A stretch of 64,000 nt of DNA from Prolixibacteraceae bacterium. GTDB lineage: Bacteria; Bacteroidota; Bacteroidia; Bacteroidales; Prolixibacteraceae. The notes under the pieces are model-generated. The model did no database searches. It saw only the letters and a program-made list of their open reading frames with translations, and had not been told where the DNA came from. Where the stretch lies: NCBI GenBank assembly GCA_009773765.1, contig WTWZ01000005.1, positions 62,001 through 126,000 on the forward strand. Reading direction: 5' to 3'. Of the stretch, positions 29,636 through 39,101 are shown one piece after another; the first letter of the stretch is position 1, and each line of letters begins with the position of its first letter. The position numbers and the translations under genes are program-made.

Positions 29636-32605
29636 ATGTTTTATACAGCCGAAATCATGAATTTGAGGGGAAGAGTTTTAATAATCGTTTTACTTTTTGG
29701 GGTTTTCAGTATTTCGGGGGTTTCAGCAACAGAGCCACCCTTTGTTCGGTTTAAAACCGATAAGTGGGTTACCGAACAATTGGAAAAAATGACGCTTGAT
29801 GAAAAAATTGCCCAACTTATGACCATAGCCGTTTACCCTGAACAGGGCACTGAGAGTAAAAACAAAACACTTGAACAAATTCAGCTTTACAAACCGGGGG
29901 GCATCTTAGTAATGCAGGGAAAACCTGTGGAAACGGCAAAATGGATAAACGATTTTCAGGAAAAATCAAAAATACCACTATTGGTAGCTATTGATGGCGA
30001 ATGGGGATTATCGATGCGGATTGACAGTGTGATGAAGTTCCCGTATGCCCAGGCAATCGGGGCGGTGCAGGATTCGGCAATTATTTACCAAATGGGCCGC
30101 GATTTTGGCGCACAACTGAAACTGATGGGAATTCACATGAATTTTGCCCCTGTGGCCGATGTCAACACCAATTCAAATAACCCGGTTATCAATTTCCGGG
30201 CTTTCAGCGAAAATAAAACCGATGTCGCCAGAAAAGCATGGTGGGTGGCCAAAGGGATGCAGGATGCCGGGGTGGTTCCGGTGGCAAAACATTTCCCCGG
30301 ACATGGCGACACCGACACCGATTCGCATAAAATACTTCCGTTTATTTCCCACTCAAAAGCAAGAATGGATTCTCTCGAATCTTTTCCTTTCCGCTATTTG
30401 TCAGAAAAAGGAATCAGCGGAATAATGACTGCACATTTAAATGTTTCTTCAATCGACAATTCTCAAATCCCATCTTCGCTTTCAAAAAAAATAATAACAG
30501 GTTATCTGAAAAAAGAAATTGGCTACAAGGGGTTTATTGTTACCGATGCCATCAACATGAAAGGGGTGAAGACTGAAAAAGGAAATGCCGAAGCTGAAGC
30601 GCTGATTGCCGGAAATGACATGGTTGAATTTGTACCCGATTTAAACAAAGCAATTCAATCGGTTAAGAATGCCATTAATGAAGGAAGGCTGAATATTTCA
30701 GAAATTGATGAAAAATGCCTTACAGTTCTGGCGCTGAAACGATGGGCAAATCTTAACAATTACAAACCTTCCGACCTGAACAACTTAACTTCCCGGCTGA
30801 ATTCCCCGTTCTTCGAAGTAACCAACCGAAAGCTGATAAAAGGTTCGCTTACAGTTTTAAAAAACAGGGGAATTTTACCTGTGCAAGGGCTCGATTCCTT
30901 AAGAATTGCATCGCTCATTATAGGAAGCACAGAGATTTCACCTTTCCAGAAAATGCTTGAAAATTATGCACAGACCGACCATTTTACACTCTCAAAAAAT
31001 GCCACCGAAAATGATTGGGCAAAAATCCGGGCAAAACTTAAAAATTACAATCTGGTTATTTCAGGAATCCAGGGAATCAATATTTATCCGCCATCGAAAT
31101 ATGGGGCCACAGAAATACAGCTCAGGGCTGTAGCTGAAATCATAAATGATAATAACTCCGTTTTTGTGTTTTTTGGAAATGCTTACGCATTAAAACATTT
31201 TGAAACCATCCATCACTCAGGCGGATTAATCCTGGCTTACCAAAATACGCCCCTCCATCAGGAGTTGGCTGCCCAGTTGATATTTGGAACTTTTGATGTA
31301 ACCGGAAAATTGCCGGTTACTGTTGACACCAGGTTTAAATTTAATCAAGGGATTGTACTGAAAAGCAACAAAAGCCTCGCTTACGCCATTCCTGAAGAAA
31401 CCGGGATCAAATCGGAATTGCTTGCAAAAAAAATTGATTCTTTAGCGTATTTAGGAATAAACAACGGGGCATATCCCGGCTGCCAGGTTTTAATTGCCAA
31501 AGACGGAAATGTAATTTTCCATAAAACTTACGGATACCATACTTACGATAAAAAAATGCCTGTTAAGGAAACCGACCTTTACGATTGGGCATCAATAACC
31601 AAAGTAACGGGGCCACTTCCGGCAATTATGAAATTGGTTGACGAGAAAAAACTGGATATTGACCAACCTCTGTGCAAATACTGGCCCGACTTTAAAAACA
31701 GCAACAAAGAGAATATTAAAATTACCGATTTTCTGGCCCATCAGTCGGGTATTCCCGCCTGGATACCTTTTTGGCAAATGGCTGCCAATAAAAAAGGAGA
31801 ACTTGATCCCAATTACTTTAAACACAGGCCTACTGAAGGTTACCAGGTTCGGGTATCCGAAAATCTGTACCTCAAAGACGATTTTAAAAAACTGATTTAC
31901 GATTCCATCAGAAATACCAAACTGGGGCCAAAAAAATATGTTTATTCCTGTTTAAGTTTTCATATTTACCCTGAAGTAATTGCAAAACTGGCCGGCATGA
32001 ATTATGAAGAATATCTGAAAAGCACTTTTTACCGGCCCCTTGGGGCTACCACAATAACGTACAATCCTTACATGCTCTTTACCCTGAACCAAATTATCCC
32101 CACTGAAACCGATGAATTATTCAGAAAACAAACCATTCGCGGTTTCGTGCACGATGAAGGCGCTGCAATGCTGGGCGGTATTTCCGGGAATGCCGGCTTG
32201 TTTGGCACAACCGGGGATTTGGCCAAACTGTTTCAGATGTACCTGCAAAAAGGTTATTATGGTGGAAAACGTTACATCAGCGAAGAAACGGTAGGCCGGT
32301 TTATCAAAATTCAATTCCCGGAGAACAACAACCGCCGTGGACTGGGATTCGACAAACCACTCATCGATAACAACAAAAAAACACTGAAGGATGCATATCC
32401 GGCAATTGATGCCGGCGAAAACAGCTTTGGCCATTCGGGATTTACAGGAACCTTCGTTTGGGCCGACCCCGATAACGGGCTGCTCTATATTTTCATGTCG
32501 AACCGCGTTTGCCCGACACGTGAGAATGGAAAACTATTCGATTTAAATATTCGTACTGCCATGCACCAGGAAATTTATAACTGTATTAAAAACGGTATCA
32601 ACTGA
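29636..32605 (+). CDS. Glycoside hydrolase family 3 (NagZ-like) fused to serine hydrolase/beta-lactamase domain
   Basis: NagZ motif 'KHFPGHGDTDTDSH'; C-terminal SxxK 'SITK' and 'HSG'; start could be 29657 (second Met). Confidence 0.92.
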   Translation: MFYTAEIMNLRGRVLIIVLLFGVFSISGVSATEPPFVRFKTDKWVTEQLEKMTLDEKIAQLMTIAVYPEQGTESKNKTLEQIQLYKPGGILVMQGKPVETAKWINDFQEKSKIPLLVAIDGEWGLSMRIDSVMKFPYAQAIGAVQDSAIIYQMGRDFGAQLKLMGIHMNFAPVADVNTNSNNPVINFRAFSENKTDVARKAWWVAKGMQDAGVVPVAKHFPGHGDTDTDSHKILPFISHSKARMDSLESFPFRYLSEKGISGIMTAHLNVSSIDNSQIPSSLSKKIITGYLKKEIGYKGFIVTDAINMKGVKTEKGNAEAEALIAGNDMVEFVPDLNKAIQSVKNAINEGRLNISEIDEKCLTVLALKRWANLNNYKPSDLNNLTSRLNSPFFEVTNRKLIKGSLTVLKNRGILPVQGLDSLRIASLIIGSTEISPFQKMLENYAQTDHFTLSKNATENDWAKIRAKLKNYNLVISGIQGINIYPPSKYGATEIQLRAVAEIINDNNSVFVFFGNAYALKHFETIHHSGGLILAYQNTPLHQELAAQLIFGTFDVTGKLPVTVDTRFKFNQGIVLKSNKSLAYAIPEETGIKSELLAKKIDSLAYLGINNGAYPGCQVLIAKDGNVIFHKTYGYHTYDKKMPVKETDLYDWASITKVTGPLPAIMKLVDEKKLDIDQPLCKYWPDFKNSNKENIKITDFLAHQSGIPAWIPFWQMAANKKGELDPNYFKHRPTEGYQVRVSENLYLKDDFKKLIYDSIRNTKLGPKKYVYSCLSFHIYPEVIAKLAGMNYEEYLKSTFYRPLGATTITYNPYMLFTLNQIIPTETDELFRKQTIRGFVHDEGAAMLGGISGNAGLFGTTGDLAKLFQMYLQKGYYGGKRYISEETVGRFIKIQFPENNNRRGLGFDKPLIDNNKKTLKDAYPAIDAGENSFGHSGFTGTFVWADPDNGLLYIFMSNRVCPTRENGKLFDLNIRTAMHQEIYNCIKNGIN

Positions 32606-32847
32606 TTCTTAATTAATGTTAATAATAGGATAGCCATTTTCTGTTAAACATTAATATTTTATGTTCTTAACCTCTGTTGTACAAATAATTACAAGGCATG
32701 TTCAACCAATCGGCAAACAGCTTAAAACCAAATTTTAAAAGCATTGGAAAATACCTGTTTTTAATCTTTTTGTTATTAAATTATTAATTCTACTTTTACA
32801 CTTGAGACATTTTTTTATTTTGTTATTCACATAAAATATTAAGCGAT

Positions 32848-33093
32848 ATGACAAGCAAAATCACATTTAACGAGTTGCGAAAAATCAAAGACAGCTTACC
32901 TGACGGTTCCATTAAAAAACTGGCGCAAGAATTTGCAGTGTCCGAGGAAACCGTCAGAAATTACTTTGGAGGCGCCAATTATGTAAAGGGATCAACCGTT
33001 GGGATACACATGGAACCGGGGCCAAACGGGGGGATAGTTCTGCTCGACGACACTGCAATCCTCGACAGGGCAAAGGAACTTATTGAACCCTAA
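32848..33093 (+). CDS. Small HTH DNA-binding protein, 81 aa
   Basis: 'SIKKLAQEFAVSEETVRNYFGG' helix-turn-helix-like. Confidence 0.65.
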   Translation: MTSKITFNELRKIKDSLPDGSIKKLAQEFAVSEETVRNYFGGANYVKGSTVGIHMEPGPNGGIVLLDDTAILDRAKELIEP

Positions 33094-33130
33094 GCACCAC
33101 AAAATATAAATAACCAATTATTATATTTCG

Positions 33131-33162
33131 TAAACTGTCTTATATTTAGGGCAGTTTTTTTA
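33131..33162 (+). terminator. Rho-independent terminator
   Basis: aaactgtc-ttatattta-gggcagtttttttaa. Confidence 0.65.
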
Positions 33163-33187
33163 ATACTCATATTAACCTGATTTTAAA

Positions 33188-33982
33188 ATGAAAAAATTAT
33201 CATTTCTATTTATTACACTAAGTGTTGTACTGTTTTTCCCTTCTTGCGAAAAACCATGGCAACCTCTTTTTAATGGCGAAAATCTCGACAACTGGGACAA
33301 ACATCTGGGCACTCCGTTAAGCGGATACGAAGATTTAGCGCTAACTGCCACAACAGAAAATGTTTTTACAGTTGTGGAAGAAAATGGCGAGAAACTGATT
33401 CGTATTTCCGGCGTTGTAAACGGTTCGCTGGCTACCCGCGACACTTTTGCCAACTACCACCTGCAACTGGTTTTTAAATGGGGCGACGAAATTCATTCGC
33501 GCCAGAACAGCGGCCTTTTATACCACAGTTTTGGCGACTTTGGCGTGGCCATCGGGACCTGGATGACCAACATTGAATGCCAGTTAATGCACGAACGCCT
33601 CGGCGACACCTATTTGATGGAAAACACCTATTGCGAAACAGCCGTCAAAGAGGTTGAAGGAAGCTTTATGTTTGCCAAAGATGGCGAGGTAAAAAAATTC
33701 GGGAGAGATTTTAACGGGCCGGGAATTAAAAAAGGAGTTGATGCCGAAAATCCGTTGGGTGAATGGAACACGGTTGACCTTTTTTGTGTTGGCCAAACTG
33801 CCGTACACGTTGTAAACGGACAGATTACAATGATAAACAAAAACACCGGAAAAGTTGAAAACGGAGAGGTAATTCCTTTAACTTCCGGTAAAATTCAATT
33901 ACAGTCTGAAGGCGCAGAACTGTTTGTTAAATCAATACAGATTAAACCGATTAAGGAAATTCCGGCAGAACTGATGAAATAA
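33188..33982 (+). CDS. DUF1080 (3-keto-disaccharide hydrolase-like) lipoprotein
   Basis: 'WQPLFNGENLDNWDKHL' DUF1080 signature; lipobox FPSC. Confidence 0.88.
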   Translation: MKKLSFLFITLSVVLFFPSCEKPWQPLFNGENLDNWDKHLGTPLSGYEDLALTATTENVFTVVEENGEKLIRISGVVNGSLATRDTFANYHLQLVFKWGDEIHSRQNSGLLYHSFGDFGVAIGTWMTNIECQLMHERLGDTYLMENTYCETAVKEVEGSFMFAKDGEVKKFGRDFNGPGIKKGVDAENPLGEWNTVDLFCVGQTAVHVVNGQITMINKNTGKVENGEVIPLTSGKIQLQSEGAELFVKSIQIKPIKEIPAELMK

Positions 33983-34002
33983 TAAATGTGTCATATTTTC
34001 CG

Positions 34003-34034
34003 CCCGTTCCATTTTTGGAGCGGGTTTCTTTATT
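34003..34034 (+). terminator. Terminator hairpin
   Basis: cccgttcc-attttt-ggagcggg followed by tttctttattt. Confidence 0.55.
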
Positions 34035-34139
34035 TCAAAAAATCAGAGTTACTAACATTGATATTCATTATGGTTAACATCTTTTTTTGAATAAATATTC
34101 CAAATCCTTTATTCTTGTAAAAAATTTTAAACCTGTAAT

Positions 34140-35339
34140 ATGAAGCCTACATCTTTTCTTGAGCAATTAACAGTAAAAAACTCGGTTTTAGGGGTACAGT
34201 TTTTATTTGTTGCTTTTGGCGCAACAGTTCTGGTACCATTGCTTGTAGGTATTGATCCGGCTGTTGCCCTGTTTACTGCCGGAGTTGGAACCCTTATTTT
34301 TCATCTCGTTACTAAGGGACAGGTACCAATTTTCCTTGGAAGCAGTTTTGCATTTATTGCCCCAATTATTGAAGCAACAAAACTCTTCGGCTGGCCGGGA
34401 ACCCTTTCCGGCATTGTTGCAGTTGGCCTTGTTTACGGAATTGTTTCGGCGCTGGTAAAAGCTCGTGGCATTAAATTTATCGAGCAACTTTTTCCGGCAG
34501 TTGTAGTTGGCCCCGTTATTATGATTATTGGATTATCGCTTGCACCAACTGCGGTAAACATGGCAAAAACTGATTGGATCCTCGCTATAATTGCGTTAAC
34601 CACAGCAATTATCGTTGTAATTTTCGGTAAGAAAATGATTAAACTTATTCCTGTTTTTATCGCAATCGGGGTAACTTATGTAGTTGCAATTATCTGGGGA
34701 AAAGTTGATTTCACTCCGGTTAAGGAATCGGCATGGATAATGATCCCGCAATTTACTTTGCCGCAATTTCACTGGAATGCCATTTTGTACATGATTCCGG
34801 TAGCAATCGCCCCAATAATTGAACACGTTGGCGATATTTATGCAGTTGGCGGAGTTTGCAACAAAAACTTCATTGAAAAACCCGGGTTAAACCGCACCTT
34901 GCTGGGCGATGGAATTGCAACCACTGTAGCCGGTATGTTTGGCGGGGTTCCAAATACAACTTATTCCGAAGTTACCGGTGCCATAACTTTAACCAAAGTT
35001 ACAAATCCGTTTGTTTTGCGTATTGCTGCAGTAACAGCTATTGTTTTTGCTTTTGTCGGAAAAATAAGCGGATTTCTGAAAACCATTCCACAATCAATTC
35101 TGGGAGGGATAATGCTGCTGCTGTTCGGAATGATTGCTGCAATAGGCATTAAAGCATTGGTTGAATCAAAATCCAATATTTCGGAAACCCGCAACCAGGT
35201 AATCATTTCTGTGGTATTGACCATCGGAATTGGCGGTGCAATACTGAAATCGGGCAATTTTTCGCTGGGCGGAATCGGATTAGCTGCTGTTGTGGGAATA
35301 ATTCTGAACCTTATTTTGCCAAAAACAAAAACTGAATAA
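34140..35339 (+). CDS. NCS2 family uracil/xanthine permease
   Basis: 'PIIEHVGDIYAVGGVCNKNFIEKPGLNRTLLGDGIATTVAGMFGGVPNTTYSEVTGAI'. Confidence 0.94.
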   Translation: MKPTSFLEQLTVKNSVLGVQFLFVAFGATVLVPLLVGIDPAVALFTAGVGTLIFHLVTKGQVPIFLGSSFAFIAPIIEATKLFGWPGTLSGIVAVGLVYGIVSALVKARGIKFIEQLFPAVVVGPVIMIIGLSLAPTAVNMAKTDWILAIIALTTAIIVVIFGKKMIKLIPVFIAIGVTYVVAIIWGKVDFTPVKESAWIMIPQFTLPQFHWNAILYMIPVAIAPIIEHVGDIYAVGGVCNKNFIEKPGLNRTLLGDGIATTVAGMFGGVPNTTYSEVTGAITLTKVTNPFVLRIAAVTAIVFAFVGKISGFLKTIPQSILGGIMLLLFGMIAAIGIKALVESKSNISETRNQVIISVVLTIGIGGAILKSGNFSLGGIGLAAVVGIILNLILPKTKTE

Positions 35340-35435
35340 CTTTTTTTTCAGCTGAAAAGCCGACGCAGGAAACGGTAGATTATTATTTCAATTCCGGGTT
35401 CTTCGGAAAGGCAAGCGTAAAAAACCAATTGACTG

Positions 35436-35463
35436 TTATTATCGTCAATGACGACGATAATAA
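35436..35463. other. Perfect 11-bp hairpin in intergenic region
   Basis: ttattatcgtc-aatgac-gacgataataa; no T-run on the + strand. Confidence 0.5.
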
Positions 35464-35585
35464 GATAGTAAAAACAAATTTTCAGTTAACTTTTTTAAGG
35501 TTAAATTTCAATATTTAGTCAACATACACTGAATTTGTGATTTTCAGGATTTTGCCTCTTTGTACCTTTTTCATACCTTTAATAC

Positions 35586-36593
35586 ATGAAAGAAGCGCAA
35601 TTTTATACCATTGCCGAAAACCAAACTGTCAGTTGCGAACTTTGTCCGTGGCAATGCATTTTAAAAACGGGGCAAACCGGAAACTGCAAGGTGCGCAGCA
35701 ACGAAAACGGGATTTTGGTTACCCATGTTTACAATAAAACTGCCGCTTTGGGCATTGATCCAATCGAAAAAAAACCGCTTTACCATTTTTATCCCGGTAA
35801 AAGTATTTTATCCATTGGCGAAGTGGGCTGCAACCTGCATTGCAGCTTTTGCCAGAACCACCTTATTTCGCAGTGTTGTGCTGAAGACTTTACAGGTTTT
35901 CACGAAATCACTTCAGGGGAACTTGTTGCCAAAGCGCTGAAAATGCCTCAAAACATTGGTATTGCCTACACTTACAACGAACCGTTTACCTTTTATGAGT
36001 TCATGTTCGATACCGCTCAACTTGCCCATGAAAAGGGGCTTAAAAATGTGGTTGTTTCAAACGGTTACGCCAATCCTGAACCGCTGCAAAAAATTCTGCC
36101 TTTCACAGATGCTTTCAATATCGATTTAAAAGCCTTTAACGATGAATTTTACCGGAAACAGGCCAATGGGAAACTGGCCCCTGTACTTGAAACCCTGAAA
36201 ATAATTGCAAAAAGCGTAGCTCATCTCGAAATTACCAACCTCGTAATACCCGGATTAAACGATGATGAAACAGAATTTGAAAAAATGACCCAATGGATTT
36301 CTGCTGAACTGGGGAACGAAATCCCGCTGCACCTTTCGCGCTATTTTCCGCAATATAAAATGGATACTCCGGTAACGCCGCTAAAAAAACTGGAAAAACT
36401 TTACGCCCTGGCAAAAAATCATCTGCAATATGTTTACCTCGGGAATGTAAATGAAATTGAATACACCTCAACTTTTTGCCCTGGTTGCGGGAATATGATT
36501 ATTGCCCGAAACAGGTATAATACAACCACTGCCGGGATTAATTCTGACAAATCATGTAAATTCTGCGGGAAACGCATTAACATTGTGCTTTAG
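35586..36593 (+). CDS. amrS: AmmeMemoRadiSam system radical SAM enzyme
   Basis: 'GCNLHCSFCQNHLIS' CxxxCxxC, 'YTYNEPFTFYEF', C-terminal Cys pairs. Confidence 0.88.
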   Translation: MKEAQFYTIAENQTVSCELCPWQCILKTGQTGNCKVRSNENGILVTHVYNKTAALGIDPIEKKPLYHFYPGKSILSIGEVGCNLHCSFCQNHLISQCCAEDFTGFHEITSGELVAKALKMPQNIGIAYTYNEPFTFYEFMFDTAQLAHEKGLKNVVVSNGYANPEPLQKILPFTDAFNIDLKAFNDEFYRKQANGKLAPVLETLKIIAKSVAHLEITNLVIPGLNDDETEFEKMTQWISAELGNEIPLHLSRYFPQYKMDTPVTPLKKLEKLYALAKNHLQYVYLGNVNEIEYTSTFCPGCGNMIIARNRYNTTTAGINSDKSCKFCGKRINIVL

Positions 36594-36715
36594 TAAAAAA
36601 ACTAATGAAAGTTTTCAACCCCGTCATTTTTCCGGGGAGGATCCAATAAAAACAGGCAGGGCGATTTAAAATCCCCGGTAACCGGCGAAAATAAACCGAA
36701 TTATTAAAAAATTGC

Positions 36716-36817
36716 GTGGCCCCAGAAACCGAAAGTGAACTTTTTGACAACCAAAACAAATTGGGTTTCTCCGAAAAAGGTCAGTGGGGAGGACATGAAA
36801 TCATTGAAAAATACTGA
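36716..36817 (+). other. Uncalled short reading frame with protein-like composition (possible small ORF or gene remnant)
   Basis: GTG frame VAPETESELFDNQNKLGFSEKGQWGGHEIIEKY*. Confidence 0.25.
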
Positions 36818-36855
36818 CGTGTTTTTAGAACCCTTTTATTTTCAATATTTTCAAG

Positions 36856-36863
36856 TACTTTTG
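36856..36863 (+). promoter_or_regulatory. Bacteroidetes-type -7 element (TACTTTTG)
   Basis: Match to TAnnTTTG, 26 nt upstream of the helicase ATG. Confidence 0.4.
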
Positions 36864-36888
36864 GGGTCGTAAAAAATATTTTTATTGA

Positions 36889-38139
36889 ATGAAGTTTTCA
36901 GAATTAGGAATACACGATGATTTGCTCGACGCCATTTCGTACATGGGTTTTAAAGAGGCTACCCCAATACAGGAGCAAGCCATTCCAATTATTTTAAAGG
37001 GTAAGGATTTAATTGCCTGTGCACAAACCGGAACCGGAAAAACAGCCGCTTTCTTGCTCCCGATTTTAGATTTGATTGCCGATTTGCCCGGCGGCACAAC
37101 ATCAACGTTAATTATCGTGCCCACCCGCGAACTGGCCATCCAGATCGACCAGCAGGTGCAGGGAATTGGTTATACTATGGGAATTCATTCGATAGCCATA
37201 TACGGCGGCGGCGATGGCGATAACTGGGGACAACAGCGGACAGCGCTTACCAGAGGCGCCGACATTGTGGTTGCCACTCCCGGCAAGTTAATTTCTCATT
37301 TAAACCTGGGTTATGTGAAATTCGACACCATCAAATTCCTGATACTCGATGAAGCTGACCGGATGCTCGATATAGGTTTTTACGATGATATCATAAAAAT
37401 CATCTCCTATCTGCCAAAAGAAAGGCAAACACTGATGTTCAGCGCCACCATGGCGACAAAAACCAGAACTCTCGCTTCGCAGGTACTCCAAAATCCCGAA
37501 CATATTAACATCTCAATGTCGAAACCCGCTGAAGGTGTTTTGCAAGCCGCCTACCTGATATACAACCAACAAAAAAACGGCCTGATCAGCCATTTAATTT
37601 CAGAGAACCCCGATTACAACAGCATTCTGATATTTTGCTCCACAAAAAAGGCAGTGAGCGAATTAACGCGGGTACTGAAAAAACAGAAGTTTTCGGTTGA
37701 AGCCATTTCATCCGACCTGGAACAGGCTCAACGTGAAGAGGTTTTGCAGGGCTTCCGCGCAAAACGCACGAGGATTTTAGTTGCTACCGATGTAATGAGC
37801 CGTGGAATTGATATTAAAGATATTAACCTTGTTGTCAATTACGATGTTCCGCAGGATGCTGAAGATTACGTTCACCGAGTGGGACGGACCGCCCGTGCCG
37901 ATGCAACCGGCGTTGCGCTTACTTTGGTGAACGAGGATGATATGTACAGTTTTCACCAGATTGAACAACTTATTGAACGGGAAGTTTTTAAAATTCCCCT
38001 GCCACAGCATTTTGGAGAGGGTCCGGTTTGGAAAATAAAAAGTTCATCAGGAAAATTCCATAAAAGAGGTTTTAATAAAGGGAAAACAGGTGGCAAAAAA
38101 CCTTTCAGAAAATTCAGGAACAAACCTGCAAAGCATTAA
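36889..38139 (+). CDS. DEAD-box RNA helicase
   Basis: 'AQTGTGKT', 'LDEADRMLD', 'SATMATKT', 'YVHRVGRTARA'. Confidence 0.96.
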   Translation: MKFSELGIHDDLLDAISYMGFKEATPIQEQAIPIILKGKDLIACAQTGTGKTAAFLLPILDLIADLPGGTTSTLIIVPTRELAIQIDQQVQGIGYTMGIHSIAIYGGGDGDNWGQQRTALTRGADIVVATPGKLISHLNLGYVKFDTIKFLILDEADRMLDIGFYDDIIKIISYLPKERQTLMFSATMATKTRTLASQVLQNPEHINISMSKPAEGVLQAAYLIYNQQKNGLISHLISENPDYNSILIFCSTKKAVSELTRVLKKQKFSVEAISSDLEQAQREEVLQGFRAKRTRILVATDVMSRGIDIKDINLVVNYDVPQDAEDYVHRVGRTARADATGVALTLVNEDDMYSFHQIEQLIEREVFKIPLPQHFGEGPVWKIKSSSGKFHKRGFNKGKTGGKKPFRKFRNKPAKH

Positions 38140-38211
38140 CTTTTTTTTCAGAATTTTGAATTCATCCAGAATTAACGTATCTTTTTATAAGATTTCAAAA
38201 ACTAAAAACTT

Positions 38212-39090
38212 ATGAAAGCAAAAGGTATTTTTCTATTGGCGTTATTGATAATTTTTTCATTTATTTCCATTGGGCAAACAATACAGGATACTGCAGTTTT
38301 TCAGGTGGAAACGAATGATGGAAATGAATTTCTTGGGGAAATTGTGTTTCAGGGTTCAGTAAATATAATTCTAAAAACACAAAACTTTGGAGAACTAACT
38401 ATTTCACGTACCAACATTAAATCGATAAAACAGGTAAACGTTCAGCAAATAAAGGATGGAAAACTTTGGTCCGAAAATCCTCAGTCAACCCGGTATTTTT
38501 GGTCGCCCAATGGTTACGGATTGAAAAAGGGCGAAGGTTATTATCAGAATATATGGGTTTTATGGAACCAGTTTGCGTATGGGGCCACTGACTATTTTTC
38601 TTTTGGAGGAGGAATAATTCCTTTGTTCCTATTTGATGGTTCTCCAACGCCGGTTTTCCTGACTGCTAAATTTTCAATTCCAGTAGTTGAAAACAAGTTC
38701 AATATCGGAGCAGGTGGAATTATGGGCACTGTGCTGGGAGAAGAAGAAACAGGTTTTGGAATTTTATACGGACTTTCAACTGTCGGTACCCCGGATAACA
38801 ATGTGACGGTTGGTATGGGATATGGTTTTGCCGGAGGAGAATGGGCAAAATCGCCCATGATAAACGTGAATGGCATGTTCAGGGTAAGCAGCAGGGGTTA
38901 CTTTATTACCGAAAATTATATTATAAGTGCGGGAGGAGAAAGTGTGGTGGTTATTTCACTCGGTGGCCGCTCAATTATTAAAAAAGCTGCCTTGGATTAC
39001 GGATTGGTTTTACCACTATCGGCCGATTTTGATGGATTTATTGCTTTACCCTGGCTTGGTTTTACAGTGCCGTTTGGGAAAACAAATTGA
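38212..39090 (+). CDS. Hypothetical exported protein, outer-membrane-like C-terminal region
   Basis: Signal peptide, beta-rich Gly/aromatic C-terminal half. Confidence 0.6.
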   Translation: MKAKGIFLLALLIIFSFISIGQTIQDTAVFQVETNDGNEFLGEIVFQGSVNIILKTQNFGELTISRTNIKSIKQVNVQQIKDGKLWSENPQSTRYFWSPNGYGLKKGEGYYQNIWVLWNQFAYGATDYFSFGGGIIPLFLFDGSPTPVFLTAKFSIPVVENKFNIGAGGIMGTVLGEEETGFGILYGLSTVGTPDNNVTVGMGYGFAGGEWAKSPMINVNGMFRVSSRGYFITENYIISAGGESVVVISLGGRSIIKKAALDYGLVLPLSADFDGFIALPWLGFTVPFGKTN

Positions 39091-39101
39091 TTTTGCCGAC
39101 T

